64,000 bases of DNA from Hyphomicrobiales bacterium (GTDB lineage Bacteria > Pseudomonadota > Alphaproteobacteria > Rhizobiales > Beijerinckiaceae). This document shows, one piece after another, positions 1 through 8,141 of the stretch (the first letter of the stretch is position 1; every line of letters begins with the position of its first letter). The DNA is taken from NCBI GenBank assembly GCA_900466745.1, contig UBNE01000028.1, positions 186,001-250,000 on the forward strand, written 5' to 3'. The notes under the pieces were generated by a model that was not told the origin of the DNA, searched no databases, and worked only from the letters and a program-made list of their open reading frames with translations. The translations under genes were made by a program, and so were the position numbers.

Positions 1-1
1 G

Positions 2-307
2 TATGCCGCCGCCTTCCTGGTCACCATCCCCTTCGCCTGGGCTCTGGAGCCGATGCGGGTGGAGTGGAACCTGACCATGGTCCTGGTCCTGCTCTGGTCG
101 GTGGTGGTCCTCTCGCTCGGCAGCATCGGGCTCTATCTGTTCATGCTCCGGCGCGGCGAGGTCTCGCGCATCGCGACCTTCCTCTACCTCGTGCCGGCGC
201 TGGTCGCGGTCGAGGCCTGGCTGCTGTTCGGGGAGACGCTGTCGGGGCTGCAGGTCGCCGGCATGGCCGTCACCATCCTCGGCGTCGGTCTCGCCACCCG
301 GAGATGA
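2..307 (+). CDS. DMT/EamA family permease, C-terminal fragment
   Basis: This is the last 101 residues of a gene that begins before the window. The frame is open from base 2 and ends in TGA. The fragment holds about three hydrophobic segments separated by short charged loops, and ends with a glycine- and valine-rich helix followed by Thr-Arg-Arg. The pattern of a Gly-Glu pair (LLFGETLS) before the last membrane helix is typical of the EamA half of drug/metabolite transporters. Those are inner-membrane exporters of small metabolites. The substrate cannot be told, and the missing N-terminal half prevents finer placement. Confidence 0.75.
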   Translation, partial: YAAAFLVTIPFAWALEPMRVEWNLTMVLVLLWSVVVLSLGSIGLYLFMLRRGEVSRIATFLYLVPALVAVEAWLLFGETLSGLQVAGMAVTILGVGLATRR

Positions 308-445
308 CGGGGCCGGTTTCGGCGCCTTCCTCGCCGGAAGGCGGGCCGATGCGGTCCGCGGCCGATTTTCGTGATAATTTCGACATCATCGCCGGCTTGG
401 CATGAGGAGCGGCCGCCAACGGCCGCAAGACCGACAGGAGACATG

Positions 446-1183
446 ATGCCGAATTTCTTCGCCCCCGCGCTCGCCGGAGCCACTCTCTTCGCCGCCGCCA
501 TGCTGCCCGCCCTGCCTGCGGCCGCGCAGGATGCGCTCGCCGGCCGCCAGGCGCCGCGCATCAGCGTCGTCGGCGAGGGCGAGGTTTCCGTGGCGCCCGA
601 CCTTGCCGTGGTGACGCTGAGCGTGCTGCGCGAGGCCGCCACGGCCCGCGAGGCGCTCACCGCCAACAATGCGGCGATGAAGGAGGTGCTCGACGGCCTC
701 AAGGCGGCCGGCATCGCCGAGCGCGACATCCAGACCTCCCGGCTCAATATCCAGCCGCGCTACGCGCAGGGCACGCGCGACAAGCCCGAGACGCCCCGGA
801 TCGTCGGCTATTCGGTCGGCAACGAGGTGACGGTGCGCATCCGCAAGATCGCGGAGGCCGGCGCGGTCATCGACAAGGTGGTCGGCCTCGGCGTCAACCA
901 GGGCGGCAGCATCGCCTTTGTCAACGAGGATCTGAAGGCGACGATGACCGAGGCGCGCAAGCGCGCCGTCGCCGATGCGCTCGACAAGGCCCGCACCCTG
1001 GCCGAGGCGGCGGGCGTCAAGCTCGGGCCTGTCCTGTCGATCGAGGAGAATGCGATCGCGCCGCGCCCGATCGCCTACGCCGCGCCGATGCGCAAGGCTT
1101 CGGCCGACATGGCGGTGCCGCTGGCGAGCGGCGAGAACAGCTATCAGACGCAGGTCAACGTGGTCTTCGAGATCGCGCGCTGA
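446..1183 (+). CDS. SIMPL domain (DUF541) periplasmic protein
   Basis: The product is 245 residues: an N-terminal signal peptide (hydrophobic stretch ending LPALPAAAQ near residue 27), then a SIMPL/DUF541 domain opening with RISVVGEGEVSVAPDLAVV, the usual family signature. Family members are periplasmic or outer-membrane-associated (BP26/Omp28 in Brucella); their biochemical role is poorly known. AGGAG at 436-440 lies five bases before the ATG at 446 and only two before the in-frame ATG at 443, so 446 is preferred; an upstream in-frame start at 371 would bury the signal peptide. It converges on the next gene with only 12 bases between stops. Confidence 0.88.
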   Translation: MPNFFAPALAGATLFAAAMLPALPAAAQDALAGRQAPRISVVGEGEVSVAPDLAVVTLSVLREAATAREALTANNAAMKEVLDGLKAAGIAERDIQTSRLNIQPRYAQGTRDKPETPRIVGYSVGNEVTVRIRKIAEAGAVIDKVVGLGVNQGGSIAFVNEDLKATMTEARKRAVADALDKARTLAEAAGVKLGPVLSIEENAIAPRPIAYAAPMRKASADMAVPLASGENSYQTQVNVVFEIAR

Positions 1184-1195
1184 CCGGCGGGCCGG

Positions 1196-2230
1196 TCACG
1201 GCGGCGGGGCGGAGCGCGCCGCCGCCTGCCCGGTCCAGGGAACGCCGGAGAGCATCCGCTCCAGGATCGCCATCCGCATCGGCACCGACAGCGCGACCTG
1301 CCGGAAATAGCCGGCGTTCGGCAGGCTGTCGCAGGAGGGGTCGAGCTCGGAGAAGCGCGGCAGCGGGTTGAGGATCAGCGTGTCGGAGCGCGCGTCCAGG
1401 ATCTTCCGCGCGGTGATGGTGAAGGGCTCCGTCTCCTTCTCCTTGTCGACGGCGTCGCTGCCGAGCGCGGCATGGGCGAATTTGCTCATGTCCTGCATCT
1501 GGATGCTGAGGACGTCGTGGTCGAGCGTGCGGCGCACGTCGTGCACGAGGCCGATCTCGGTGCCCAGCCCCGCCAGCACGGTCATCGCCTCGCGCATCGC
1601 GGGGTTGATCGGCACGTCCGGCAGGCAGCACAGGGTGAAGCGCCGCGGCGGCGTCAGGCGCAGCATCTTGACGAAGGAGACGGCGAAGCGGGCGCGGGTG
1701 TCGCTTGAGAGCGCGATCGACAGCGTCTCGATCGCGCCGCGCATGTGGCGGATGGCGAAGAGGTCGATCAGCGCCTGGCTCGGATGCTCGTCGGCGCCGT
1801 TGCCGGCGTTGATCACCGGCAGGTGGCTCAGCCGCGCCACGCGATAGGGCATGTCCTCCAGATGCGAGCGCACGACCAGCAGGTCGCTGTACAGCTCGAC
1901 GGTGCGGATATGGTCCTCGAGCGTCTCGCCGGTGCTCGTCCCCATCCGGCCGCGATCGGTGTCGTAGGCGTCGATCGACTGGTGGCCGAGGCGGGCGGCG
2001 GCCGCCTGGAAGCCGAGCCGGGTGCGCGTGCTGCGCTGGTCGAACAGGGCCGCGATCACCTTCGGGCGCCGGCGATGGGCCGGCGGCTGCAGGGGCGGAA
2101 GGCCGGCCTTCTCCCGCTCCTCCTCCTGCAGATGCCGCTCGGCCCGTTCGAGGATGTCGTCGAGGTCGAAGCGGGAGACCGCGTCCGCGCTCAGCAGGTC
2201 CTTCCCGCTCGGATAGTTCGGACGCTGCAT
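1196..2230 (-). CDS. Aspartate/ornithine carbamoyltransferase-family protein (PyrB-like paralogue)
   Basis: 344 residues with the two-domain carbamoyltransferase fold. Visible landmarks are the carbamoyl-phosphate loop STRTR (67-71), an Arg at 121, HPSQ (149-152) and LNPLPR (287-292). The overall pattern is closest to aspartate carbamoyltransferase. However, where E. coli PyrB has the catalytic 80s-loop lysine (KKGET) this protein has STGET (99-103), and the aspartate-binding Arg229 position appears to be Gln (Q244). It is also a lone gene, not next to pyrC. By inference it may use another acceptor than aspartate or have lost the reaction, so pyrB is not assigned. A G-rich ribosome-binding site lies seven bases before the ATG at 2230. 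Confidence 0.75.
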   Translation of the reverse strand: MQRPNYPSGKDLLSADAVSRFDLDDILERAERHLQEEEREKAGLPPLQPPAHRRRPKVIAALFDQRSTRTRLGFQAAAARLGHQSIDAYDTDRGRMGTSTGETLEDHIRTVELYSDLLVVRSHLEDMPYRVARLSHLPVINAGNGADEHPSQALIDLFAIRHMRGAIETLSIALSSDTRARFAVSFVKMLRLTPPRRFTLCCLPDVPINPAMREAMTVLAGLGTEIGLVHDVRRTLDHDVLSIQMQDMSKFAHAALGSDAVDKEKETEPFTITARKILDARSDTLILNPLPRFSELDPSCDSLPNAGYFRQVALSVPMRMAILERMLSGVPWTGQAAARSAPPP

Positions 2231-2266
2231 GGAAGGCCCCCGCTTCGCGCGGGTGCGCCGGGGCGG

Positions 2267-4210
2267 CTACGCCACTTCGCTGAAGGGTCCGCCCTTACGG
2301 GAACCGCCCCCCGACCGTGCCGACTTCGCGCGCCCCGTCGCCACCCGGTGGCCGATCATGGGCAGCAATTCCGCCGCTGTCATCGGGCGCGCGAAAACAA
2401 AGCCCTGGATGCCATGCGCCGCATGCTTGCGGATGGCCTCGAGCTGCTCCTGCGTCTCCACCCCTTCGACGATCAGGCGCAGCTTCAGGTCGTGCGCCAG
2501 CCGGGCGATGGCGCTCATCAGGTAGTCGGCCTTCCGGGTCGAGCCGAGCTCGTGGGTGAAGGCCTGGTCGATCTTGATGGTGTCGATCGGAAGCCGGGCG
2601 AGATAGCTGAGCGAGGAATAGCCCTTGCCGAAATCGTCGAGCGCGATGCGCACGCCGAGCGTCCGCAGGGCGACGAGGCGGGCGATCACATGCTCGGCGT
2701 CGTCGATCAGCGAGCTTTCCGTGATCTCGATGGTGAGTCGCTGCGGCTCGAAGCGGTGGAAGCGCAGCAGCGCCGCGACCAGCCCGACGAGATCGTGCCC
2801 GCGATCGAACTGGCGGGCCGAGACATTGACGTTGACGCCGACGCTGCGCGGCCAGGTCAGGGCGGTGCGGATCGCCTCGTCGAGCACCCAGGCGCCGAGA
2901 ATCGTGATGAGCCCGGTGCGCTCCGCCAGCGGGATGAAGACCTCGGGGCTGATCGGCCCCCGCTCGGGATGGTTCCAGCGCAGCAGCGCCTCGGCCATCG
3001 TCGCCGTGCCGGAGCGCGGATTGTAGATCGGCTGGTAGAGCAGCTCGAATTCGCCGTGCCGGATGCCCTCGCGCAGTTCCGCCTCGATGGCGCGCCCGCT
3101 CTCATGCTCGTCCCGCACCGTTTCGCTGTAGACGACGAAGCGGTTCCGCCCTTCCAGCTTGGCGCGGTAGAGCGCGATGTCGACGCATTTCAGCGCCGCC
3201 TCGATCGTCTCCGCGCAGCCCGCCGGAGCGATGCCGATGCTCGCCGTCGCGGTGAGGTGCCGGCCCGCCAGGACGCGCTGGCCGCCGAGCAGCAGCACCA
3301 GCCGGCGGGCGAAGGCGACCGAATGGGCTTCGTCGCGCGCCGTCGCCACCATGAACTCGTCGCCGCCGGTGCGCGCGGCGATGTCGCCGGGCTGGAGCTC
3401 CCGCGTCAGCATCTCGCCGAAGGCGTGCAGCAGCGCGTCGCCGACATCGTGCCCGAAGCTGTCGTTGATGCCCTTGAAGCGGTCGATGTCGATCGAGATC
3501 AGCGTGATCGGCTGCCCGGTCGCCGCCTTGGCCCTGATCTCCCGCATGAAGCCGCGGCGGTTGTAAAGATTGGTGATCGTGTCGCTGACGGCGAGGCTCT
3601 CCAGCTCGCGCACCGTCCGCAGCCGCGCGACGAAGACGCGGTGGATCACCTGGGCGCTGGAGAAGGTCAGCACCGTCGTCAGCGCCACGGTGAGGCCGAT
3701 CACCAGATGGGCGGGATCGCCGGTCCGGATCAGGGCGGCCAGGAAGGGCAGGGCCGCGATCAGGATCTGGACGCGGGTGACGAGGGGGCGGGAGGTGTTG
3801 CGGCCCGAAATGCCGGCGAGGTAGCCGATCGTCTGGGCGATCGCCAGCACGGCGACCGGCTGGTAGGTGTAGTGCAATACGGCATGGGAGCCGAAGGCCG
3901 AGACGAGGCCGGCCGTCGCCCAGGCGCCGAGCATCGCCGACCGTTCCAGGCGGGTGATCGTGGCGTCGCTCGCCCTGGCGAGGTCGACCTTCAGGAAGCG
4001 CCGATGCGCCAGTTGGCGCAGCGCCCCCAGGGCCAGCATCGCCGCGGTCATCAGCGCGAAGGCGGGGTCGCCGCCGCTCAGCACGGTGGCGGCGCCCATC
4101 ACGATCGCGACCATGACGGCGCCGGTCAGGATGGTGCCGGGCGTCGCATAGAGCGCCGCGACCAGTTCGGACTTCATCGCGTGCTCGTTGTCGCGAGCCT
4201 CGGCCATCAT
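2267..4210 (-). CDS. Membrane-anchored GGDEF-EAL cyclic-di-GMP enzyme
   Basis: 647 residues. The N-terminal 185 residues carry about five hydrophobic membrane segments. A GGDEF domain follows (about 195-362) with the intact active loop TGGDEF at 281-286 and NDSFGH before it, then an EAL domain (about 375-630) with EALLRW at 407-412, DDFGKGYSSL and VEGVET. Both active sites look complete, so both synthesis and hydrolysis of cyclic-di-GMP are possible. The residues before GGDEF read QPGD, so the RxxD product-inhibition site is absent. Two ATGs (4210, 4207) are adjacent. It is transcribed away from the aldehyde dehydrogenase gene. Confidence 0.93.
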   Translation of the reverse strand: MMAEARDNEHAMKSELVAALYATPGTILTGAVMVAIVMGAATVLSGGDPAFALMTAAMLALGALRQLAHRRFLKVDLARASDATITRLERSAMLGAWATAGLVSAFGSHAVLHYTYQPVAVLAIAQTIGYLAGISGRNTSRPLVTRVQILIAALPFLAALIRTGDPAHLVIGLTVALTTVLTFSSAQVIHRVFVARLRTVRELESLAVSDTITNLYNRRGFMREIRAKAATGQPITLISIDIDRFKGINDSFGHDVGDALLHAFGEMLTRELQPGDIAARTGGDEFMVATARDEAHSVAFARRLVLLLGGQRVLAGRHLTATASIGIAPAGCAETIEAALKCVDIALYRAKLEGRNRFVVYSETVRDEHESGRAIEAELREGIRHGEFELLYQPIYNPRSGTATMAEALLRWNHPERGPISPEVFIPLAERTGLITILGAWVLDEAIRTALTWPRSVGVNVNVSARQFDRGHDLVGLVAALLRFHRFEPQRLTIEITESSLIDDAEHVIARLVALRTLGVRIALDDFGKGYSSLSYLARLPIDTIKIDQAFTHELGSTRKADYLMSAIARLAHDLKLRLIVEGVETQEQLEAIRKHAAHGIQGFVFARPMTAAELLPMIGHRVATGRAKSARSGGGSRKGGPFSEVA

Positions 4211-4592
4211 CGTCCGCCCTACCGGTTCTTCCCGCCCCGACGCAGCGCAAGAGGCATCTTCGGTAAAGAACTGTTAATGAATGGTATCCTGTGCGGGCGT
4301 TCTACTCCACGATGAACGGGTTTCGCCGAGCGGACATCGCCCGTGATACTTGTCGATATCTTTCCGCTCCCCCTCGAAATTCGCCGGGATGCGTTTGCGG
4401 CCGCGCCCGGCCTCTGTTGCCGAACGCCGCGACAGCCGTCCCGCGAGGCTTCCGCCATCTCCGGCGGAGCGGGTTCTGCATCGTCCGCGCGGGCGCCCGG
4501 CCCCTGCGGCTCTTGTGGATTGCCGCCCGAAAGGCCAGCCTGCCGGGCGATTCCGCCGGGCTGGCACCCGGCCTGAGCGATCGGGAACGAAC
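4211..4592. other. Divergent intergenic region
   Basis: These 382 bases separate the GGDEF-EAL gene (minus) from the aldehyde dehydrogenase gene (plus) and must hold both promoters. The reading frame of the aldehyde dehydrogenase stays open back to 4350, but the extra residues are Arg/Pro-rich and do not resemble the enzyme's N-terminus. I see no convincing small gene, terminator or repeat here. Confidence 0.5.
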
Positions 4593-6026
4593 ATGAATCA
4601 ACATTTCATCAATGGCCGCTATGTCGCTGGCCAGACTGGCGAAACCCTGGCCAAGCTCGACCCCGCCACCGGCGAGGAATTCGCCCGCATCGCCTGCGGC
4701 AACGCCGCCGACATCGATGCCGCCGTGACGGCGGCCCGCGCCGCTTTCGACGGCGCCTGGGGTCGGCTGACGGCGGCCGAGCGCGGCCGCCTGATCGCGA
4801 AGCTCGCCGTCAAGGTGCAGGATCATTTCGACGAGCTGGCGAAGCTGGAGGCCCGCGACACCGGCAAGCCGATGAGCCAGGCCCGCGCCGATATCGACGC
4901 CACCATCCGCTATTTCGAGTTCTATGGCGGCGCGGCCGACAAGGTGCACGGCCATGTCATCCCCTTCCTGAACGGCTACAGCGTCAGCGTCGTCCACGAG
5001 CCGCACGGCGTCACCGGCCATATCCTGCCCTGGAACTACCCGGCGCAGATGATCGGCCGTTCGCTCACCGCCTCGCTCGCCATGGGCAATGCCGTGGTGC
5101 TGAAGCCGGCCGAGGATGCCTGCGCCACCGCCTTCCGCCTGGCCGAGCTGGCGAGCGAGATCGGCTTCCCGGACGGCGCGATCAACATCGTCGCCGGCCG
5201 CGGCCACGAGGCGGGCGCGGCGCTCTCGGCCCATCCCGGGATCGGCTTCATGTCCTTCACCGGCTCGCCCGAGGTCGGCAAGATGGTGCAGCACGCCTGC
5301 GCCGAGCATCTGATCCCCTGCACGCTGGAGCTCGGCGGAAAATCGCCGCAGATCGTCTTCGAGGACGCCGATATCGAGGCCTTCGTGCCGATCGCCTGCA
5401 AGGCGATCGTCCAGAACACCGGGCAGACCTGCTCGGCCGGCAGCCGCCTCCTGGTGCAGAAGTCGATCTATGACGACGTCGTCGCCGAGGTCGCCAAGGC
5501 CTTCTCCAGGCTCCAGGCCGGCACGCCGGAGATGGACCTCGATTGCGGCCCGGTCATCAACGCCAAGCAGCGCGGCCGCGTCCAGAGCTTCATCGACCAG
5601 ACCCGCGAGGCCGGCATCCCGGTGATCGCCGAGGGCAGGATCGCGCAGGGCGTGCCGAATGGCGGCTTCTATGTCACGCCGACGCTGTTCGGCCCCGTCC
5701 CGCGCGGCAACCGGCTGGAGCAGGAGGAGGTCTTCGGCCCCGTCCTCGCCGCGTTCCCCTTCGAGGACGAGGAGGACGCGATCAAGGCCGCCAACGGCAC
5801 CGATTACGGCCTGGTCGCGGCGGTCTGGACCCGGGACGGCGGCCGCCAGCAGCGCGTCTCCAAGCGCGTCCGGGCCGGCCAGGTCTTCATCAACGGCTAT
5901 GGCGCCGGCGGCGGCATCGAACTGCCCTTCGGCGGCACCGGCAAGAGCGGCCACGGCCGCGAAAAGGGTTTCATCGCGCTGGAGGAGTTCGCGACGACCA
6001 AGACCATCGTGCACAAGCACGGGTGA
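4593..6026 (+). CDS. Aldehyde dehydrogenase family protein
   Basis: 477 residues, the normal length for NAD(P)-dependent aldehyde dehydrogenases. It shows the family landmarks: LPWNYP (145-150), the nucleotide-binding FTGSPEVGK (222-230), the general base in LELGGKSPQ (Glu246) and the catalytic cysteine in NTGQTCSAG (Cys280). The enzyme oxidises an aldehyde to a carboxylate in the cytoplasm. The sequence resembles the betaine-aldehyde/phenylacetaldehyde-type subgroup, but the substrate is not determined. The ATG at 4593 is chosen because the protein begins with the typical MNQHFINGRYV. It converges on a zinc alcohol dehydrogenase gene, which suggests alcohol to aldehyde to acid oxidation. Confidence 0.93.
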   Translation: MNQHFINGRYVAGQTGETLAKLDPATGEEFARIACGNAADIDAAVTAARAAFDGAWGRLTAAERGRLIAKLAVKVQDHFDELAKLEARDTGKPMSQARADIDATIRYFEFYGGAADKVHGHVIPFLNGYSVSVVHEPHGVTGHILPWNYPAQMIGRSLTASLAMGNAVVLKPAEDACATAFRLAELASEIGFPDGAINIVAGRGHEAGAALSAHPGIGFMSFTGSPEVGKMVQHACAEHLIPCTLELGGKSPQIVFEDADIEAFVPIACKAIVQNTGQTCSAGSRLLVQKSIYDDVVAEVAKAFSRLQAGTPEMDLDCGPVINAKQRGRVQSFIDQTREAGIPVIAEGRIAQGVPNGGFYVTPTLFGPVPRGNRLEQEEVFGPVLAAFPFEDEEDAIKAANGTDYGLVAAVWTRDGGRQQRVSKRVRAGQVFINGYGAGGGIELPFGGTGKSGHGREKGFIALEEFATTKTIVHKHG

Positions 6027-6083
6027 CAATCCCGACCGTCATCCCGGGGCAACTTCGGGTTGACGGGGGAGGGGCGAAGGCTC

Positions 6084-7208
6084 TCACATCCTGACGATGT
6101 GCCGGATCGTCCGGCCCTCGTTCAGCGCGTCGAAGCCGGCATTGATCTCGTCGAGGCTGCCGGAGCTGGTCCAGAGCTTGTCCACCGGCAGCTTGCCGCG
6201 CTGGTAGAGCGCGATGAAGCGCGGGATGTCCCGCGAGGGCACGCAGGAGCCCACATAGGACCCCTTCAGCGTCCGCTCCTCCGCGACCAGCCGCACCGGC
6301 GAAAGAGAGAGCGCATGCGCCGGGTTGGCGAGGCCGGCGGTCGTGGTCGTGCCGCCGCGCCTCGTGATCTGGTAGGCGAGGTCGAGCGCCTTGACCGAGC
6401 CCGCCATCTCCAGCCCGTGATCGACGCCGCCCTTGGTCGCCTGCCTGATCGCCTCGATTGCATCCGGCATATCCGCCTTGAAGGCATCGGTCGCGCCGAG
6501 CGCCAGCGCGAGATCGAGCTTGTCCTGCGCGAGATCGACGGCGATGACGCGCGCCGCGCCGCAGGCGATGGCGCCGAGCAGCGCCGAAAGCCCGACGCCG
6601 CCGAGCCCGACCACGGCGACCGTCTCGCCGGCCTTGATCCGGGCGGTGTTCACCGCCGCCCCGACCCCGGTCAGCACGGCGCAGCCGAAGAGCGCTGCGA
6701 TCTCGTGCGGGATGTCGGCCTCGACCTTCACCAGCGAGCGGCGCGAGATCACCGCATGTTCGGCGAAGGCCGATACGCCGATATGATGATGGACCGGCTG
6801 GCCGTGGACCGAGAGCCGGCGCCCGCCGCCCAGCATCTCGCCGCGGCCATTGGCGGCGTTGCCGGGCTCGCAGAGGGCGGGGCGGCCCTCGGCGCAGGGC
6901 GCGCAATGCCCGCAGGACGGCACGAACACCATCACCACCCGGTCGCCGGGCTTCAGGTCGTCGACGCCTTCGCCGGTCTCGACCACCTCGCCGGCGGCTT
7001 CATGGCCGAGCACCATCGGCACCGGGCGCGGGCGGTTGCCGTCGATCACCGAGAGGTCGGAGTGGCACAGGCCCGCGGCGCGGACTCGCACCAGAACCTC
7101 GCCATGCTCCGGCGGGGCGAGGTCGAGCTCCTCGATCCGCAGCGGGCGGCTCTGCGCATAGGGAGCCGCGACCGGGCTCTCGTTCAGGACGGCGGCGCGA
7201 ATCTTCAT
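6084..7208 (-). CDS. Zinc-dependent alcohol dehydrogenase (MDR family)
   Basis: 374 residues of the medium-chain dehydrogenase family. GLCHSDLSVIDG and GHEAAGEV give the catalytic-zinc Cys and His-Glu. A cluster CGHCAPCAEGRPALC gives the four structural-zinc cysteines. VVGLGGVGLSALLGA is the Rossmann nucleotide-binding loop. It oxidises an alcohol with NAD(P) in the cytoplasm; the substrate is unknown. The ATG at 7208 is supported by a GGAG about eight bases upstream; the frame is open further upstream but those residues are not family-like. The convergent aldehyde dehydrogenase is a plausible partner. Confidence 0.92.
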   Translation of the reverse strand: MKIRAAVLNESPVAAPYAQSRPLRIEELDLAPPEHGEVLVRVRAAGLCHSDLSVIDGNRPRPVPMVLGHEAAGEVVETGEGVDDLKPGDRVVMVFVPSCGHCAPCAEGRPALCEPGNAANGRGEMLGGGRRLSVHGQPVHHHIGVSAFAEHAVISRRSLVKVEADIPHEIAALFGCAVLTGVGAAVNTARIKAGETVAVVGLGGVGLSALLGAIACGAARVIAVDLAQDKLDLALALGATDAFKADMPDAIEAIRQATKGGVDHGLEMAGSVKALDLAYQITRRGGTTTTAGLANPAHALSLSPVRLVAEERTLKGSYVGSCVPSRDIPRFIALYQRGKLPVDKLWTSSGSLDEINAGFDALNEGRTIRHIVRM

Positions 7209-7286
7209 GGGCAGGCTCCGGTCTTCCGATCGGGCGCTATCCCGACAGGAAGGGGGGCCGCTGTCAAAGCCGGCCAAAGTCGAGCC

Positions 7287-8024
7287 TCAGGCCACTTCGC
7301 CCATCGCGCCGCCGAGGAAGAGCTGGCCGACGCGCGGATCGGCGAGGATGTCCGCCGCCGGTCCCTGGATCCGGGTCCGGCCGAGTTCGAGCACCAGCCC
7401 CTCGTCGGAGATTTCCAGTGCCGAGCGGGCGTTCTGCTCGATCATCAGGATGGTGACGCCCTTGGCGCGCAATTCCCGCAGGATCGCGAAGGTCTCTTGC
7501 ACCATCAGCGGCGAGAGGCCGATCGAGGGCTCGTCGATCAGCACCAGCCTGGGATCGAGCAGCAGCCCCCGCACGATCTCCAACTGCTTCTGCTGCCCCC
7601 CCGACAGCGTCGAGGCCTGCAGGTCGGCCTTGGCGCGCAAGGCGGGGAAGCGGTCGAGCGCGGCCTCGATCCGCCGCGCCATGTCGCTGATCTGCGAGCC
7701 CGCCGCGACGGCGCCGAGCTCGATATTGTGGCGTACAGACAGCTCCGGGAAGATGTTGCGCCCCTGCGGGACGTAGCAGATGCCGGCTTCCAGCAGCCGG
7801 CGCTGGTTCCAGCCGGTGATGTCGCGCCCGTCGAAGCGGATGCGCCCCTCGCGCAGCTTGAGCAGTCCGAAGATCGCCTTGAACACGGTCGATTTTCCGG
7901 CGCCGTTCGGGCCGATCACGGTGGTGATCGTGCCGCGGTTCACGGCGAAGCTGGTGCCGTTCAGGATGGTCATGGCGCCGTAGCCGCCGGTGACGCCGTC
8001 GAGTTCGAGGATGGGGGTGGTCAT
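7287..8024 (-). CDS. livF: Branched-chain amino-acid-type ABC transporter ATPase LivF
   Basis: 245 residues with an ABC ATPase core: Walker A GPNGAGKST, signature LSGGQQKQLEI, Walker B LVLIDEPS and the switch histidine region near LMIEQNA. The short length and the sequence around PQGRNIFPELSVRHNIELG are typical of LivF, one of the two ATPases of the hydrophobic amino acid (HAAT) ABC importers. It is the last gene of the livKHMGF operon. Its ribosome-binding site AGAGGAG lies seven bases before the ATG and directly abuts a palindromic repeat that separates it from livG, so its translation may depend on that structure. Confidence 0.92.
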   Translation of the reverse strand: MTTPILELDGVTGGYGAMTILNGTSFAVNRGTITTVIGPNGAGKSTVFKAIFGLLKLREGRIRFDGRDITGWNQRRLLEAGICYVPQGRNIFPELSVRHNIELGAVAAGSQISDMARRIEAALDRFPALRAKADLQASTLSGGQQKQLEIVRGLLLDPRLVLIDEPSIGLSPLMVQETFAILRELRAKGVTILMIEQNARSALEISDEGLVLELGRTRIQGPAADILADPRVGQLFLGGAMGEVA

Positions 8025-8040
8025 GCCGCGCTCCTCTAGA

Positions 8041-8141
8041 GCATCGGACCGAAAAGTGGAATCCGCTTTTCGGAAAAATCCGATGCACCAGCAATAAGAT
8101 AGATCGTCGTTACCACGTCCGGAGCGACGCGCGACGATCTA
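8041..8141. repeat. Two-hairpin intergenic mosaic repeat, copy 1 (livG-livF gap)
   Basis: Hairpin A spans 8041-8086: outer arms gcatcgga/tccgatgc and inner arms ccgaaaag/cttttcgg. Hairpin B spans 8100-8141: perfect ten-base outer arms tagatcgtcg/cgacgatcta with an inner cgtc/gacg stem. The same layout recurs at 10840-10941. The right end of hairpin B provides the TAG stop codon of livG. The architecture resembles the rhizobial intergenic mosaic elements (RIME); family membership is an inference. Confidence 0.85.

Noticed and set aside
1182..1197. gaccgg-cggg-ccggtc as a terminator between convergent genes
   Set aside because: The stem is only six bases and no T-run follows on either strand.
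1745..4315. 856-codon open frame on the plus strand
   Set aside because: It lies antisense to the carbamoyltransferase-like and GGDEF-EAL genes. Its product is Arg/Ala/Asp-rich without recognisable domains, as expected for a shadow frame in GC-rich DNA.
4350..4592. N-terminal extension of the aldehyde dehydrogenase
   Set aside because: The 81 extra residues are Arg/Pro-rich and not found in the family; the ATG at 4593 gives a standard N-terminus.
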